NCBI GenBank assembly: GCA_012103035.1
Contig: JAAVLL010000001.1
Span: 1,896,501-1,960,500, forward strand
Origin: Brucella oryzae
GTDB taxonomy: Bacteria > Pseudomonadota > Alphaproteobacteria > Rhizobiales > Rhizobiaceae
DNA: 64,000 nucleotides
Reading direction: 5' to 3'
Under the pieces are notes generated by a model. That model was not told where the DNA came from. It saw only the letters and a program-made list of their open reading frames with translations, and did not search any database. Position numbers and translations under genes: made by a program. Shown here piece after piece: positions 1 to 10,356 of the stretch (positions within the stretch are counted from its first letter, which is position 1; each line of letters opens with the position of its first letter).

Positions 1-1631
1 GTACGATCAGCCCATTCCATCAACCTTCCGAAATCGCCGGAAAGTTCAGGCTGCAGCATCGAGACAGCGCCTTTCAGAACCTGCCCCGTACCGCCATCGA
101 CGGTGACGACATCACCTTTCTTGAAGGTCTGACCTGCTGCGAGCATGACACCATTGCGATAATCAACGCGAAGCGATCCTGCGCCGGAAACGCAAGGCTT
201 GCCCATGCCGCGTGCGACAACCGCTGCGTGACTGGTCATGCCGCCGCGCGTTGTCAGAATGCCCTCCGCCGCGTGCATGCCGTGAATATCTTCCGGGCTG
301 GTCTCGATGCGAACGAGAATAACCTTTCGGCCTTCCGACTTTGCCTGTTCGGCATCTTCCGACGAGAAGACGATTTCGCCCGTCGCAGCACCCGGCGATG
401 CGGGCAGCCCCTGACCGATAACCTGACGCTCCGCACGCGGGTCGATGGTCGGGTGCAAAAGCTGGTCAAGCGCTGCCGGATCGACGCGCAGAACCGCTTC
501 CTCCTCGGAAATGAGACCTTCGCCTGCCATTTCGACGGCCATTTTCAATGCTGCTTTGGCGGTGCGCTTGCCCGAACGGGTCTGGAGCATCCACAGTTTG
601 CCGCGTTCAATGGTGAATTCGAGATCCTGCATATCGCGATAATGCTGTTCCAGCCGGTTGGCGACGTTCAGGAATTCAGCGAAGGCATCCGGCATTACCT
701 TCTCAAGCGACGGCTTGTCGGAACCGGCTGCGATACGCGCTTCCTCGGTGATGTTCTGCGGCGTGCGGATACCGGCAACGACGTCTTCGCCCTGTGCATT
801 GACGAGGAACTCGCCGTAAAGCTTCTTCTCGCCCGTCGAAGGATTACGCGTGAAGGCCACGCCCGTCGCAGAGGTCTCACCCATATTGCCAAACACCATA
901 GCCTGGACATTGACCGCCGTGCCCCAGGCCGCCGGGATATTGTGCAAGCGGCGATAGGTGATGGCGCGTGCATTCATCCAGCTTGAGAAGACGGCTCCGA
1001 TGGCACCCCAGAGCTGTTCGCGCGGGTCTTGCGGGAAAGGCTGACCGAGTTCTTCCTCGACCTTCGCCTTGTAAGACCCGATGACACCTTTCCAGTCTTC
1101 TGCCGTCAACGCCGTATCGACCTCAATGCCGAGATCGGCCTTCTTGTCTTCAAGAATTTCTTCAAAGAAGCCATGGTCGACGCCCAGCACGACATCCGAA
1201 TACATCTGTATGAAACGGCGGTAGCTGTCATAGGCAAAGCGCTCATCACCCGCCTCACGGGCAATGGCCTGCACCGTCTCGTCATTGAGGCCGAGATTGA
1301 GCACCGTGTCCATCATGCCCGGCATGGACGCACGAGCACCGGAACGCACCGACACTAGAAGCGGCTTTTCGGCATCGCCGAAATTACGCCCTGTCACTTT
1401 CGCGATATAGGCCAGAGCCGCCTGAACCTGATCGTTCAGCTCGGACGGATAGGTACGCTCGTGATCGTAATAATAGGTGCAGACTTCGGTCGTGATGGTA
1501 AAGCCCGGAGGCACCGGAAGACCAAGGCTGCTCATTTCAGCCAGGTTCGCTCCCTTGCCGCCGAGAAGATTACGGTCGCTTGCCGCACCTTCTGCCTTGC
1601 CGTCGCCGAACGTGTACACCCACTTCGCCAT
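1..1631 (-). CDS. ppdK: Pyruvate, phosphate dikinase, 5' part (runs off the window)
   Basis: Interconverts pyruvate, ATP and phosphate with PEP, AMP and pyrophosphate in the cytoplasm. The frame is open without a stop from the start codon to the left edge, giving about 543 residues of a family usually near 890. Visible are the N-terminal ATP-grasp start (MAKWVYTFGDGKAEG), the motif LVSVRSGARASMPGMMDTV, and the phosphohistidine motif GGMTSHAAVVARGMGKPCVSG near residue 455-475, whose His carries phosphate between the two half reactions. Two ATGs are adjacent (1634 and 1631); the second sits 5 bases after GGAGG and is preferred. The C-terminal PEP/pyruvate-binding barrel lies outside the window. 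No frameshift seen. A long plus-strand ORF here is only its antisense shadow. Confidence 0.97.
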   Translation of the reverse strand, partial: MAKWVYTFGDGKAEGAASDRNLLGGKGANLAEMSSLGLPVPPGFTITTEVCTYYYDHERTYPSELNDQVQAALAYIAKVTGRNFGDAEKPLLVSVRSGARASMPGMMDTVLNLGLNDETVQAIAREAGDERFAYDSYRRFIQMYSDVVLGVDHGFFEEILEDKKADLGIEVDTALTAEDWKGVIGSYKAKVEEELGQPFPQDPREQLWGAIGAVFSSWMNARAITYRRLHNIPAAWGTAVNVQAMVFGNMGETSATGVAFTRNPSTGEKKLYGEFLVNAQGEDVVAGIRTPQNITEEARIAAGSDKPSLEKVMPDAFAEFLNVANRLEQHYRDMQDLEFTIERGKLWMLQTRSGKRTAKAALKMAVEMAGEGLISEEEAVLRVDPAALDQLLHPTIDPRAERQVIGQGLPASPGAATGEIVFSSEDAEQAKSEGRKVILVRIETSPEDIHGMHAAEGILTTRGGMTSHAAVVARGMGKPCVSGAGSLRVDYRNGVMLAAGQTFKKGDVVTVDGGTGQVLKGAVSMLQPELSGDFGRLMEWADR

Positions 1632-1871
1632 CATGGCCTCCCTTGATGCAGGATAGGCTCACGAAAGGCTTGCAACAGTTGCAAGCACTCCCAGAACCTG
1701 CTTCCCGTTGCTTATGCGATCCGCAAGGCTGCTGCCAACCAAAAAGACAAGCCGCGACAATAGAATCGATTAGAGACGGGATTGGCTGGACAAAGGCCAC
1801 ATAACTGATTGACTCTGCTGGCCAGATAGAGCAAGAATGAGAACAAATAAGGAACATACTGGAGTTCGGCC

Positions 1872-2216
1872 ATGCGTATCACAGGCAAGCTTGACTATCT
1901 GGAAATGCCGGCGGGAAACGGCTCGCTCGATGCGACGAAAAGTTTCTATGCGCGCGCCTTCGGCTGGTCATTCATCGATTACGGCCCAACCTATTCGGCC
2001 TATTCCGAAGGGCTTGATGGCGGCTTTGACGCCGACCTGCAAGCGACAGCAAAGCCGCTGCCCGTGCTCTATGCGCTGGAGCTGGAAGGCGCGCTGGAGG
2101 CTGTTACCGATGCGGGCGGCACGATTGTGAAACCCATCTTCTCGTTCCCCGGCGGCCGGCGTTTTCATTTTACAGATCCAGCCGGAAACGAACTTGCCGT
2201 GTGGAGTGACCGGTAA
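1872..2216 (+). CDS. VOC (glyoxalase/bleomycin-resistance fold) family protein
   Basis: A 114-residue intact protein with one VOC module. It starts MRITGKLDYLEMPAG, continues with the paired-beta pattern typical of the fold (ATKSFYARAFGWSF) and ends with HFTDPAGNELAVWSD, a common last strand of VOC domains. These proteins bind a metal in a dimer and include glyoxalase I, dioxygenases and drug-binding proteins; the substrate cannot be told from the sequence. It stands alone between ppdK (divergent) and the convergent cation exporter, whose stop lies 30 bases away. Confidence 0.8.
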   Translation: MRITGKLDYLEMPAGNGSLDATKSFYARAFGWSFIDYGPTYSAYSEGLDGGFDADLQATAKPLPVLYALELEGALEAVTDAGGTIVKPIFSFPGGRRFHFTDPAGNELAVWSDR

Positions 2217-2245
2217 TCCTGTTTGTGGCGGCGCGATGACGAGTT

Positions 2246-3139
2246 TCAGTGAATATGCTCGGCAGAAGCGCGATCTACCGTTTCCATCTGCAATGTGGTG
2301 TGGTGGAGATCGTATTTCTCCTGCAAGACCTGTTCAACCGCACAGCGCACGGTTTCACCCTCTGCCCCGGCGGCCAGCACGATATGCGCAGTCAGGGATT
2401 TCTGGTTCTTGGTCAGCGACCAGACATGCAGGTCGTGGAGCGTCACTACACCGGGTACAGCCAGAACGGCTTTTCGCAGATCATTGAGATCCAGGCCAGC
2501 CGGAACACCTTCCAGCAGAATATTGATACATTCCTTGAGCAGCACCCAGGTACGCGGAAAGACCATAAAACCGATAGCGATCGCGATCAGTGAATCCACC
2601 CATTCCCATCCGGTCAGATAAATGATCACAGCACCGACGATCACACCGACAGAGCCCAGCATATCCGCCCATACCTCAAGATAAGCGCCCTTGACATTAA
2701 GGCTTTCGTCCTTGTGCCCCATCAAAACCCGCATGGATATCAGGTTGACGATCAAACCAAGCACCGCAACAACCATCATGCCCACAGACTGCACATCAGC
2801 GGGGCGCGAAAGACGCTCATAGGCTTCATAAAGGATATAGAAAGCCACGCCCAGCAACAGGAGTGCATTGACCGTCGCCGCAAGGATCTCGAAGCGAGCA
2901 TAGCCATAAGTGCGAAGAATATCGGCTGGCCGTCGGCCCAGATAGATGGCGATCAGGGCAAGGAGAAGCGCAAAACTGTCCGTTGCCATGTGCATGGCAT
3001 CGGATAAAAGCGCGAGACTGCCGGTGACGAAACTGCCGATAATCTCGGCAATCATGAAAAGGCTGGTCAGCGCGAAAGCGATCCATAGTCTCGGAAGAGG
3101 TGTGTCGCTAACGTCTCCATGATCGTGATCGCCGCTCAT
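2246..3139 (-). CDS. Cation diffusion facilitator (CDF) family metal exporter
   Basis: Intact 297-residue inner-membrane protein that should export a divalent metal such as zinc, cobalt or cadmium in exchange for protons. It has a His-rich N-terminus (GDHDHGD), six predicted membrane segments from residue 17 to about 195, the TM2 motif SDAMHMATD with metal-site residues, and the TM5 motif EVWADMLGSVGVI. A cytoplasmic ferredoxin-like C-terminal domain follows (about 205-290) and the tail is EHIH. TM5 has Glu where zinc-specific members often have His, which I recall as usual in the CzcD branch. GGAGG precedes the ATG. Metal specificity is not assignable. Confidence 0.9.
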   Translation of the reverse strand: MSGDHDHGDVSDTPLPRLWIAFALTSLFMIAEIIGSFVTGSLALLSDAMHMATDSFALLLALIAIYLGRRPADILRTYGYARFEILAATVNALLLLGVAFYILYEAYERLSRPADVQSVGMMVVAVLGLIVNLISMRVLMGHKDESLNVKGAYLEVWADMLGSVGVIVGAVIIYLTGWEWVDSLIAIAIGFMVFPRTWVLLKECINILLEGVPAGLDLNDLRKAVLAVPGVVTLHDLHVWSLTKNQKSLTAHIVLAAGAEGETVRCAVEQVLQEKYDLHHTTLQMETVDRASAEHIH

Positions 3140-3159
3140 ACCGTCCTCCGTACAGATTA

Positions 3160-3230
3160 TGCTCTATCTTTTTGTTTTACGCATGTCTTTATCCCAAAAC
3201 CGGTTCCCACTTTTGGGAGACATGCTCTAG
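3160..3230. repeat. Dispersed palindromic intergenic element, copy A
   Basis: Core inverted repeat at 3181-3225: arms GCATGTCT and AGACATGC enclose a second pair, CCCAAAA and TTTTGGG. A T-rich spacer on the left (3165-3180) follows ATGCTCTA, which looks like the end of a lost first unit. The right end GCTCTAG overlaps the smc stop codon at 3227-3229. Similar elements lie at 13064, 16440, 31519, 33943 and 63710. Confidence 0.85.
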
Positions 3231-6200
3231 CTTGCTTCGCGTAGTTGTTCCGCAGTCTGCAAGTCCACGGAAACGAGCTGGCTTACACCCTGTTCACCCA
3301 TGGTCACACCGAATAGACGGTTCATGCGCGCCATGGTGATCGGGTTATGTGTGATAACCACGAAGCGCGTTTCAGTTGAAGCCGCCATTTCGTCCATCAG
3401 ATTGCAGTAGCGCTCGACATTGTGGTCATCGAGCGGTGCGTCCACTTCGTCCAGCACGCAGATCGGCGCCGGATTGGTAAGGAACACCGCGAAAATGAGT
3501 GCCATAGCTGTCAACGCCTGCTCACCGCCTGAAAGCAGCGTCATGGTCTGCGGCTTCTTGCCGGGCGGACGGGCAAGAATTTCAAGCCCGGCTTCCAGCG
3601 GATCATCGCTTTCGATCAGCTGCAGTTCAGCCGTGCCGCCACCGAAGAGATGCGTGAACAGGCGCTGGAACTGCACATTTACAACGTCGAACGCAGCCAG
3701 CAGACGCTCGCGACCCTCGCGGTTGAGGCTCTGGATTGCCTGGCGCAGCTTCTTAATCGCCTCTATCACGTCTTCGCGCTCAGAGACGATGGTGTCGAGA
3801 CGCCCAGAGAGTTCCTGCTGCTCCTCATCGGCGCGCAGATTGACTGCGCCGAGCCGCTCGCGCTCGATCTTCAACCGCTCCAGCTGACGTTCCAGCTGGT
3901 CAGGATCAGGCAAAGCTTCATCCGGCTTCAAGCCGGTCTGGCGAATAGCCTCGTGGGGCGGGCAGTTCAGCGCTTCGGCAATACGGGCTTCTGCATCCTT
4001 GCGCCGCTCTTCTGCCGCCGCAAGGCGTTCTTCAGCGCGTACCCTCTGTTCGCGGCTTGCCGCCAGTTCCTGGATGGCAAGGGTTGCTATCTTGTCGAGT
4101 TCCGCTTGTGCGGCCTCGGCTTCGGCCAGAATGTCGCCTGCCTGTTTGCGCAGGTCATCAGCGTGCGAAAGCTCGTTCAACAATGCGCGGCGGCGGCTCT
4201 CGATCTCGTCAGGCGCTTCCGCAAGCGCCTCAGCCTCGTCAGCCGTTTCCGCCCGGCGATCATTCAATGCAGCTATATGGCGGTCAGCATTTTCCGCACG
4301 GGATTTCCAGTTGCGGCGTTCCAGCGCAATCATTTCCAATCGCCGTTTGCGGGCATCGGCCTCGCGTCGCAGCCCTTCATAAGCGGCGCGCGCTTCTGCC
4401 AGGGCAGTACGATCCGACATGACTTCGCTGTTCAATGCGGCAAGGCGTTCGCCAATCGCATCTATATCCGGCATTTCGCCTAGCCGGTCTTCGGCTTCCG
4501 TGACACGGATCTGCGCTTCTTCGAGATTTTCTTCCAGATGTGCCTTGCTGTCTTCCAGACCGGCACGGCGTGTTGCCAACTGACCTGCTGCACGCTCCGC
4601 AGCCGCCAGAGCTTCACGCGCTTCGTCAAGCTTGTGCTGGTTTGCCCGCCATTGATCGCGTGCGACGCGCTCCTGCTCGACTGCCTCGCGGACGCCTGCT
4701 TCGGTGCGTTGCACATCCTGCTCAGCCTGCTCGGCACGCTTACGCGCAGCAATTGCTTCCTGTTCGAGCTCCGCCAGCCGGTTTTGTGCCAGTCGCTGCG
4801 CTGCCGGGGTCGGCGCATCGGCGCTTGCTGTATAACCATCCCAGCGCCACAGCGCACCTGCTTGGCTCACTAGCCGCTGGCCGGGCCGCAACATAGCCTG
4901 CAGGCGCTTACCGTCGCCATCCGCAACGACGCCGACCTGTGCCAGCCTGCGGCGCAATTGCTGCGGTCCTTCCACCAGCCGATCCAAAGGCGTCACGCCG
5001 TCTGGCAGAGCGGGATCGGCGGTGACAGCAGGGTGTAGGCCCAGTAGACCGGCGCATGCTCATCGCTGGCCGCATCGAGGTCTTCACCAAGTGCGGCACC
5101 GAGCGCGACCTCATAGCCCTTCTCGACACGCAGCTCTTCAACCACCGGCGGGAATTGTCCCGTTTCACCGGCATTCAGAATGCGGGCCAGCGTCTGTGCT
5201 TCCGTTTCGATACGGTTCAGTTCCGTGCGCGCTTCGCTCAAAGGCTGGCGACTGGCGGCTTCAGCTTCGCGCGCATTTGCAACAAGCTCTTCCGCGCTGG
5301 CCACCATCTCCTCCGCCGAAGCCAGCGCTTCCGCGCAACGGTCAACGACGATGCGCCTTTCCGCCGGGTCGAACAGGCCGCCAATCTGTTCCGCGACCGC
5401 GGCGATATCGCGCTCAATCGCTTCCATCTGGACAGAAAGACGGTCACGGCGGTCACGCGTTTCCTTCAAGGCCCGTTCGACCTGCGCGCGCTCCGCGGCG
5501 GCTTCGGCGCGCTCCGCGGTCACACGCGACAGCGCATTCTCACTGTCCTGCAAGCGAATTTCCGCTTCCTCGAACAGTGCGCGCAGTTCCTGATCGCGTT
5601 CGCCCGACTCCTCGGCAGAGGCGATCAGTTCCTGCTCCTCCTCATCAAGCCGCGCCAGAATGTCGGCGTTCTCGCGCATCATGTCTTCTTCACGCGCAAT
5701 GTCGGCGGAAAGCTGCTCAAGACGCTTTATCAGTTCGGCCCGGCGGGAACGCACACGCTCGCCTTCCTCGTCAAGCTGGGTTCTCGCTATGGAAAGTCGC
5801 TGCAATGCAGCCGCAGCCTTTGCTTCAGCCTCGCGCAGTTCAGGCAGTTTGTGCGCACCGACTCCTTGCGCCTTGGCGGCGTTCATCTGCGCCTGCGCCA
5901 TATCGCCGACGGCAGACGTCGCCTGTGCCAGGGCGCTTTGCGCCTCGCCTTCCTGCATCTTTGCCTGTGACCAGCGCAAATGCAGGAGTGCAGCTTCCGC
6001 CCGGCGAATATCCGCGGAAAGGGCCTTGAAGCGGTTCGCCTGGCGTGCCTGACGTTTCAGGCTTTCGATCTGGCTGCCCAACTCGCCCACCACATCGTCC
6101 AGACGCTCAAGATTGGTCTCGGCAGCCCGCAGGCGCAGCTCGGCCTCATGACGGCGCGTATGGAGACCGGAAATGCCAGCCGCTTCTTCCAGAAGCGCGC

Positions 6201-6677
6201 GACGGCCTGCGGCTTCGCCTGAATAAGCTCACCGATACGTCCCTGCCCGACCATGGACGGCGAACGTGCGCCGGTAGACTGGTCCGCGAAAGGAGCTGCA
6301 CATCCTTGGCGCGGGCTTCCTTCCCATTGATGCGGTATACTGACCCGGATTCACGCTCGATGCGGCGAGAGACCTGCAACTCGTCCGCATCATTATAAGC
6401 GGCGGGCGCTGTGCGATCGGAATTATCCAGAAAAGCGTGACTTCCGCGGTATTGCGGGCAGGCCGCGTGGCAGAGCCGGAGAAGATCACATCATCCATGC
6501 CGGAGGCGCGCATGTTCTTGTACGAGTTTTCCCCATCACCCAGCGCAGCGCTTCGACAAGATTGGATTTACCGCAGCCATTCGGACCGACAACGCCGGTC
6601 AGCCCGCCTTCGATGACGAACTCCATCGGTTCGACAAAGGATTTGAAACCGACGAGGCGCAACTTGGAGAAGCGCAT
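3227..6677 (-). CDS. smc: Chromosome partition ATPase SMC (five frameshifts in this sequence)
   Basis: Structural-maintenance-of-chromosomes ATPase that organises and segregates the nucleoid with ScpA/ScpB. The N-terminal head starts [17 protein letters not shown] with Walker [10 protein letters not shown]; long Ala/Glu/Arg-rich coiled coils flank a hinge near the middle; the C-terminal head has the signature [14 protein letters not shown] and Walker [26 protein letters not shown] site precedes the ATG. The frame breaks near 6525, 6430, 6290, 6200 and 5027; adding five bases gives 1151 residues, normal for the family. At 6525 a run of five G reads as four, and at 5027 a run of four C (coding strand) reads as three. 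The stop lies inside the palindromic repeat. It follows the DsbA-like gene, with a terminator between them. Confidence 0.95.
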
Positions 6678-6711
6678 TAATAGACTCCTCCCATTGTCAC
6701 CTTAGAAACGC

Positions 6712-6741
6712 AAAAGCGGGTGCAAGGGAGCGCCCGCTTTT
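6712..6741 (-). terminator. Intrinsic terminator downstream of the DsbA-like gene
   Basis: Perfect 9-bp stem: AAAAGCGGG at 6712-6720 pairs with CCCGCTTTT at 6733-6741 around a 12-base loop. Read on the minus strand it ends in a short T run. It lies 16 bases after the stop of the DsbA-like gene and before smc. Confidence 0.75.
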
Positions 6742-6757
6742 CGATCTGAAAAACGGA

Positions 6758-7435
6758 TCAGAGAAGCTTGTCGATGATTGCCGACATTTCGTCAACCGAA
6801 AGCGCTCCAGCGTATTTTTGTCCGTTAATGAAGAAAGTCGGCGTTGCACTCACACCGAAATCCTTCGACCCACGCTCCATCGTGGCTCTCACATCATCGA
6901 GAAGTTGCTGGTTCGTCAAGCAAGCCTTGAAGGACTCCTGTGTAAAACCAGCAAGTTTCGCGATTTGCAGAAGAGCCGCTTCGCCATCTTCAGCCGTCGC
7001 CCACTGCTGTTGCTGTTTGAAGAAAACATCGACCATCGGGAAGTAACGATCTTCTGGTGCGCAGCGCGCCAGCATGAATGCAGCCGTCGCGCGCGGATCG
7101 AATGGAAATTCGCGGAAGATGAGCCGCGCTTTGCCCGTATCGATATATTTTTCCTTGATTTTCGGGAATGTATTGATCGTGAAATCCGCGCAATGCGGGC
7201 AAGTCAGGGATGCGTATTCAACGATGGTAACGGGCGCGTCGGCCTTGCCGTAGACCATGTCCTTGAGCTTACCGGGTTCGGCAATCTTGGCCGCATCGAC
7301 TGTGCCTTCAGGATCGCGCTGCTGCGCATTCGCGCTGCCGGCAAAAGCCAGCCCGGCAGCAGCCGCTCCGGCAAGTGAAATAACGTGTCTGCGATTAAGC
7401 GCTGCAGGCATCCGAATCATCCAGTCCTGTTTCAA
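6758..7435 (-). CDS. Secreted DsbA-family thiol oxidoreductase
   Basis: Intact protein of 225 residues (217 from the second ATG, MPAALNRRHVISL). The N-terminus has adjacent arginines before a hydrophobic stretch (RRHVISLAGAAAAGLAFAG) and a SANAQ cleavage site, so export by Tat or Sec is likely. The thioredoxin-fold active site is CPHC (ASLTCPHCADF), and the cis-proline loop is visible in VSATPTFFINGQ. The family forms or isomerises disulfides in periplasmic proteins, or serves a dedicated substrate. It lies just upstream of smc, a rhizobial neighbourhood I recognise, but a terminator separates them. Confidence 0.88.
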   Translation of the reverse strand: MKQDWMIRMPAALNRRHVISLAGAAAAGLAFAGSANAQQRDPEGTVDAAKIAEPGKLKDMVYGKADAPVTIVEYASLTCPHCADFTINTFPKIKEKYIDTGKARLIFREFPFDPRATAAFMLARCAPEDRYFPMVDVFFKQQQQWATAEDGEAALLQIAKLAGFTQESFKACLTNQQLLDDVRATMERGSKDFGVSATPTFFINGQKYAGALSVDEMSAIIDKLL

Positions 7436-7607
7436 TAGTTGACTTCGACATACAATTTAGAGCGGCAGATCACACTTCGCTAGACCCGCTGCGTTCACAT
7501 GAAAGTCAGAACCTCGGATTATTTGTCTTCAAATCTGCGACAATAAATTAAGATTCTGAACACAAACTCCTGAAAGCTTGCATCAATTTTATGGCAGTAG
7601 ATTGAAT

Positions 7608-8135
7608 TCAGCTGTCCTTGCCGCCTTTTTGACCGATTGCCCGCTTCTCAGCGAGAATATTTTTGCCAAGACGCGCGAGAGCTGCACGAAGCGCATCGTC
7701 TTCGATGCCGTCCGTAGCCTTGTCGATGCGGCGTTCTTCCGCAGGTCCGAGCGGCGCCAATCGCTTCACGCGGCGTTTGGGCGGGATGACCGGCGGTTTC
7801 TGCTCGATGCGAATGCGCCCGACCGCCGAGAATCCGAGAAAACCATTGATACGACTGATGATTTCCCCTGTTTCATGCTGGACTTGCAGGGCTGCGAACC
7901 CTTCACAGGCAATGATCAGCGTTGCGGGTGAAAAGGGATCGTCGTCATGCAGGCGACGCGGCCAGATGATCCGCAAAGGACGTGAGGTTGCCCCGATCGC
8001 GGGACCGACAATATCTTCCCAGGATTGAAGCAAGGCGAGATTGATACCGGCACGCTTTTGCAGCATCGGGTCCACCAGTCCCGAAGCCATATCTGCCAGC
8101 GGCCTGAAGCCGCGTCTGGTTGTTGGTTCGCTCAT
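7608..8135 (-). CDS. DciA-like protein (DUF721)
   Basis: Intact 175-residue protein of the DUF721 family, which includes DciA, the protein proposed to help load the replicative helicase DnaB in bacteria without DnaC. The N-terminal domain carries the typical ALLQSWEDIVGP stretch and a basic IIWPRRLHDDD segment; the C-terminal part is charged. Its ATG overlaps the stop of the upstream epimerase gene by four bases (ATGA at 8132-8135), so it appears translationally coupled to a polysaccharide gene. In related genomes I remember this gene next to mutY, which here lies 3.1 kb away beyond three envelope genes. The helicase role is inferred from the family. Confidence 0.85.
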   Translation of the reverse strand: MSEPTTRRGFRPLADMASGLVDPMLQKRAGINLALLQSWEDIVGPAIGATSRPLRIIWPRRLHDDDPFSPATLIIACEGFAALQVQHETGEIISRINGFLGFSAVGRIRIEQKPPVIPPKRRVKRLAPLGPAEERRIDKATDGIEDDALRAALARLGKNILAEKRAIGQKGGKDS

Positions 8136-9108
8136 CGTGCTCCATTATAGCCGCGAAACCATTCGACAAACAAAGGAATACCCTGATCGAGTGTTGTTTT
8201 CGGGCTAAAGCCAAGATCACGTGCGGCCAGTGCAATATCGGCATAGGTGCGCGGCACGTCGGCAGCTGGCATAGGTTCCAGTGTGCGAATTGCCTCCTTA
8301 CCGGTCGCTTTTTCGATCGCAGCGATAAAATCGTTGAGCATAACGGGGCGGTTGTTGCCGAGATTGTAGACAGGTGCCGTATCCTCCGGCTTGTCGAGTA
8401 TGCGTCGCACCGCGCCGACCACACCGCTGACGATGTCGTCCACGAAGGTGAAGTCCCGCTGCATCTCACCATTGTTGAACACCCGGATCGGTTCGCCCTT
8501 GAGGATCGCAGATGTGAACAACCACGGGGCCATATCCGGCCTTCCGTATGGGCCATAGACCGTAAAAAGCGCAAACCGGTGGAGTGCAATTTGTGCACGT
8601 GGCGGTAGGAATAGGCCAGCAATTCGCCCGAGCGCTTCGTTGCGGCATAAATCGAGACGGGATGATCGACAGGATCGCTTTCGGAGAAAGGAACCTTTTC
8701 GTTCGCGCCATAAACCGACGATGAGCTCGCATAGACGACCGGTGGGCGCTTCTCCAGTCCCAGCGCGGTTTCGAAGACCGTAACCTGTCCCTGAACATTG
8801 GCGGAAATATAGGCCGCAGGGTTCTCGATGGAATAACGTACCCCCGCCTGTGCTGCCAGATGCACGATGATATCTGCGTCCCGATCAGCCCCAATAGCAG
8901 CATTGAACGCTCCTGCATCCGAAATATCCGCCTTCGCAAAACGGAAACCTTCACGCATATGAAGCTTCGAAAGGCGCGTTTCCTTCAAGGCGACCGGATA
9001 ATAGTCATTCACATTGTCGATGCCGATGACCTGCCAGCCCTCATCCAGCAGGCGCTGTGCGGTATGGAACCCGATGAACCCGGCAGCGCCCGTTACAATC
9101 GCTTTCAT
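8132..9108 (-). CDS. NAD-dependent sugar epimerase, UDP-glucuronate 4-epimerase type (one frameshift)
   Basis: Extended SDR protein likely to convert UDP-glucuronate to UDP-galacturonate for surface polysaccharide. The NAD-binding motif is GAAGFIGFHTAQ at the N-terminus; the catalytic Ser and YxxxK appear in ASSSSVYG and YAATKRSGE; the C-terminal half has VFNNGEMQRDFTFVDDIV, typical of the LpsL/GAE group. One T is missing from a T run near 8575; with it the protein is 325 residues and reads FFTVYGPYGRPDMAPWLF across the joint. It is the last of three polysaccharide genes and overlaps dciA by four bases. The substrate assignment comes from family resemblance. Confidence 0.88.
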
Positions 9109-10322
9109 ACAGGTGATTTCTTTCCAAAATATACGAGGCGAGGCCTGCACGCCGTGCTGCCATGATGCGTCTCGATGCAGCCGCGTTCAGTGCCGCGAGG
9201 AAGAACATCGTTGAGGCAATGGTTACCTCGTGCAACAATGGATTATGCAGCATGCCGTAGCTACCGCACACCAAGGCGAAGTAGATCAAAGCTCGCCGCA
9301 TTGCCCAGCTATCGGCGGTACGCCACAAATAGATGAAGATGGAGATGAAGGCGCCAGCCATGAATACGAGGCCCAAAATGCCGTCGTTCAACAACTCATC
9401 CAAGACCGTGTTGTGAACATGACGAAAACCATCCAGCATCGCGGCTTTGTCTCCCGCTTCGGCCTTCACGTAATCCATTTTTGAGTAGGAACCAACGCCT
9501 GTCAACGGGTGGGCTTCAATGACATGGGCTGCACTTTTCCACATGACCTCACGAATGTCAGCCGAGATTTTGTCCTCCCAATCGGCGGCACGCCCAGTAT
9601 CGTAATATTCCACCATTCCGGAAAAACGCTTGGACATGATATTCCCGACAGGTCCGACGACGATAAGAGCTGCCATCGCTGCAATCAATGCAGCATAGAC
9701 GGCTCCTTGCTGCCTTATACTGAAGCGTCTCAGGAAAAGCATAATCTCCACCGCAGCGAAAATGGGCAGCACCACGATGACCGCTCGTGTCTCAGACGTC
9801 AAAACCGCTGCAAACCCCAGAACCAACCAATGTGGGCCGTTCGGTAAGTATCGTGAGGCCCTATGCAACGGATTGCAGCAGAGATCGCCGCTACTCCAGC
9901 CACGAATGCAAAGACTGCCTGGTTGCCACCGATACCGATGCGCCCGCCGTCTGTCGCCGAAAGATAGACTGCAGCAATGACGGCAAGCAAAGTGCCAACC
10001 CGCGCCCCGAGGACATAGGCTCGCAGCGGATCACGGACGAGTACCATCCCCGACCCGGCAAAAGCGAAAACAGTGATGAGCAGAGTATAACCGATCTGTC
10101 GATTATCCTGAAATGGTTCCCCGCGGAACAGGATCAATCCCAACGACCAGACGCCGTATAGCACTATGAAAGGTAGAATTTCCTGGCGAACATGCGGGTT
10201 GTCGCGTGACGACCGCAGGCCAGATAAATACCGATACATGAGAAGACGAAAAGTAACAGCGGTCCTATACCGACACGAATGGGCATTGCCGCCGATGCGA
10301 TTCCGAGTACCCAAGAATCCAC
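9041..10322 (-). CDS. O-antigen ligase/polymerase-type membrane protein (frameshifted)
   Basis: Polytopic membrane protein with the late Wzy_C-type pattern: hydrophobic segments, then a soluble loop with SETRAVIVVLP and VIEAHPLTGVGSYSKM, then RHVHNTVLDELLNDGILGL, matching the loop of ligases that transfer O-chain to lipid A-core. Two breaks near 10190 and 9860 divide it; a GTG at 10322 is a possible start. In the frame as read the stop is at 9041, inside the epimerase gene. A different frame would end with TGA at 9105-9107, overlapping the epimerase ATG as ATGA, so another missing base near the end is possible. It may be the C-terminal half of a fused protein with the GT25 gene. Confidence 0.72.
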
Positions 10323-10356
10323 CCGGCGACGTAAAGAAAAGACTTTTTAAAATAAC

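Noticed and set aside
228..986. Long plus-strand ORF of 252 residues
   Set aside because: It is antisense to the intact ppdK frame and has no recognisable domain; high-GC coding DNA often gives such open antisense frames.
3650..4483. Large plus-strand ORFs opposite smc
   Set aside because: The minus strand encodes a clear SMC coiled coil and head; the plus-strand proteins are Arg/Ala/Ser-rich shadows.
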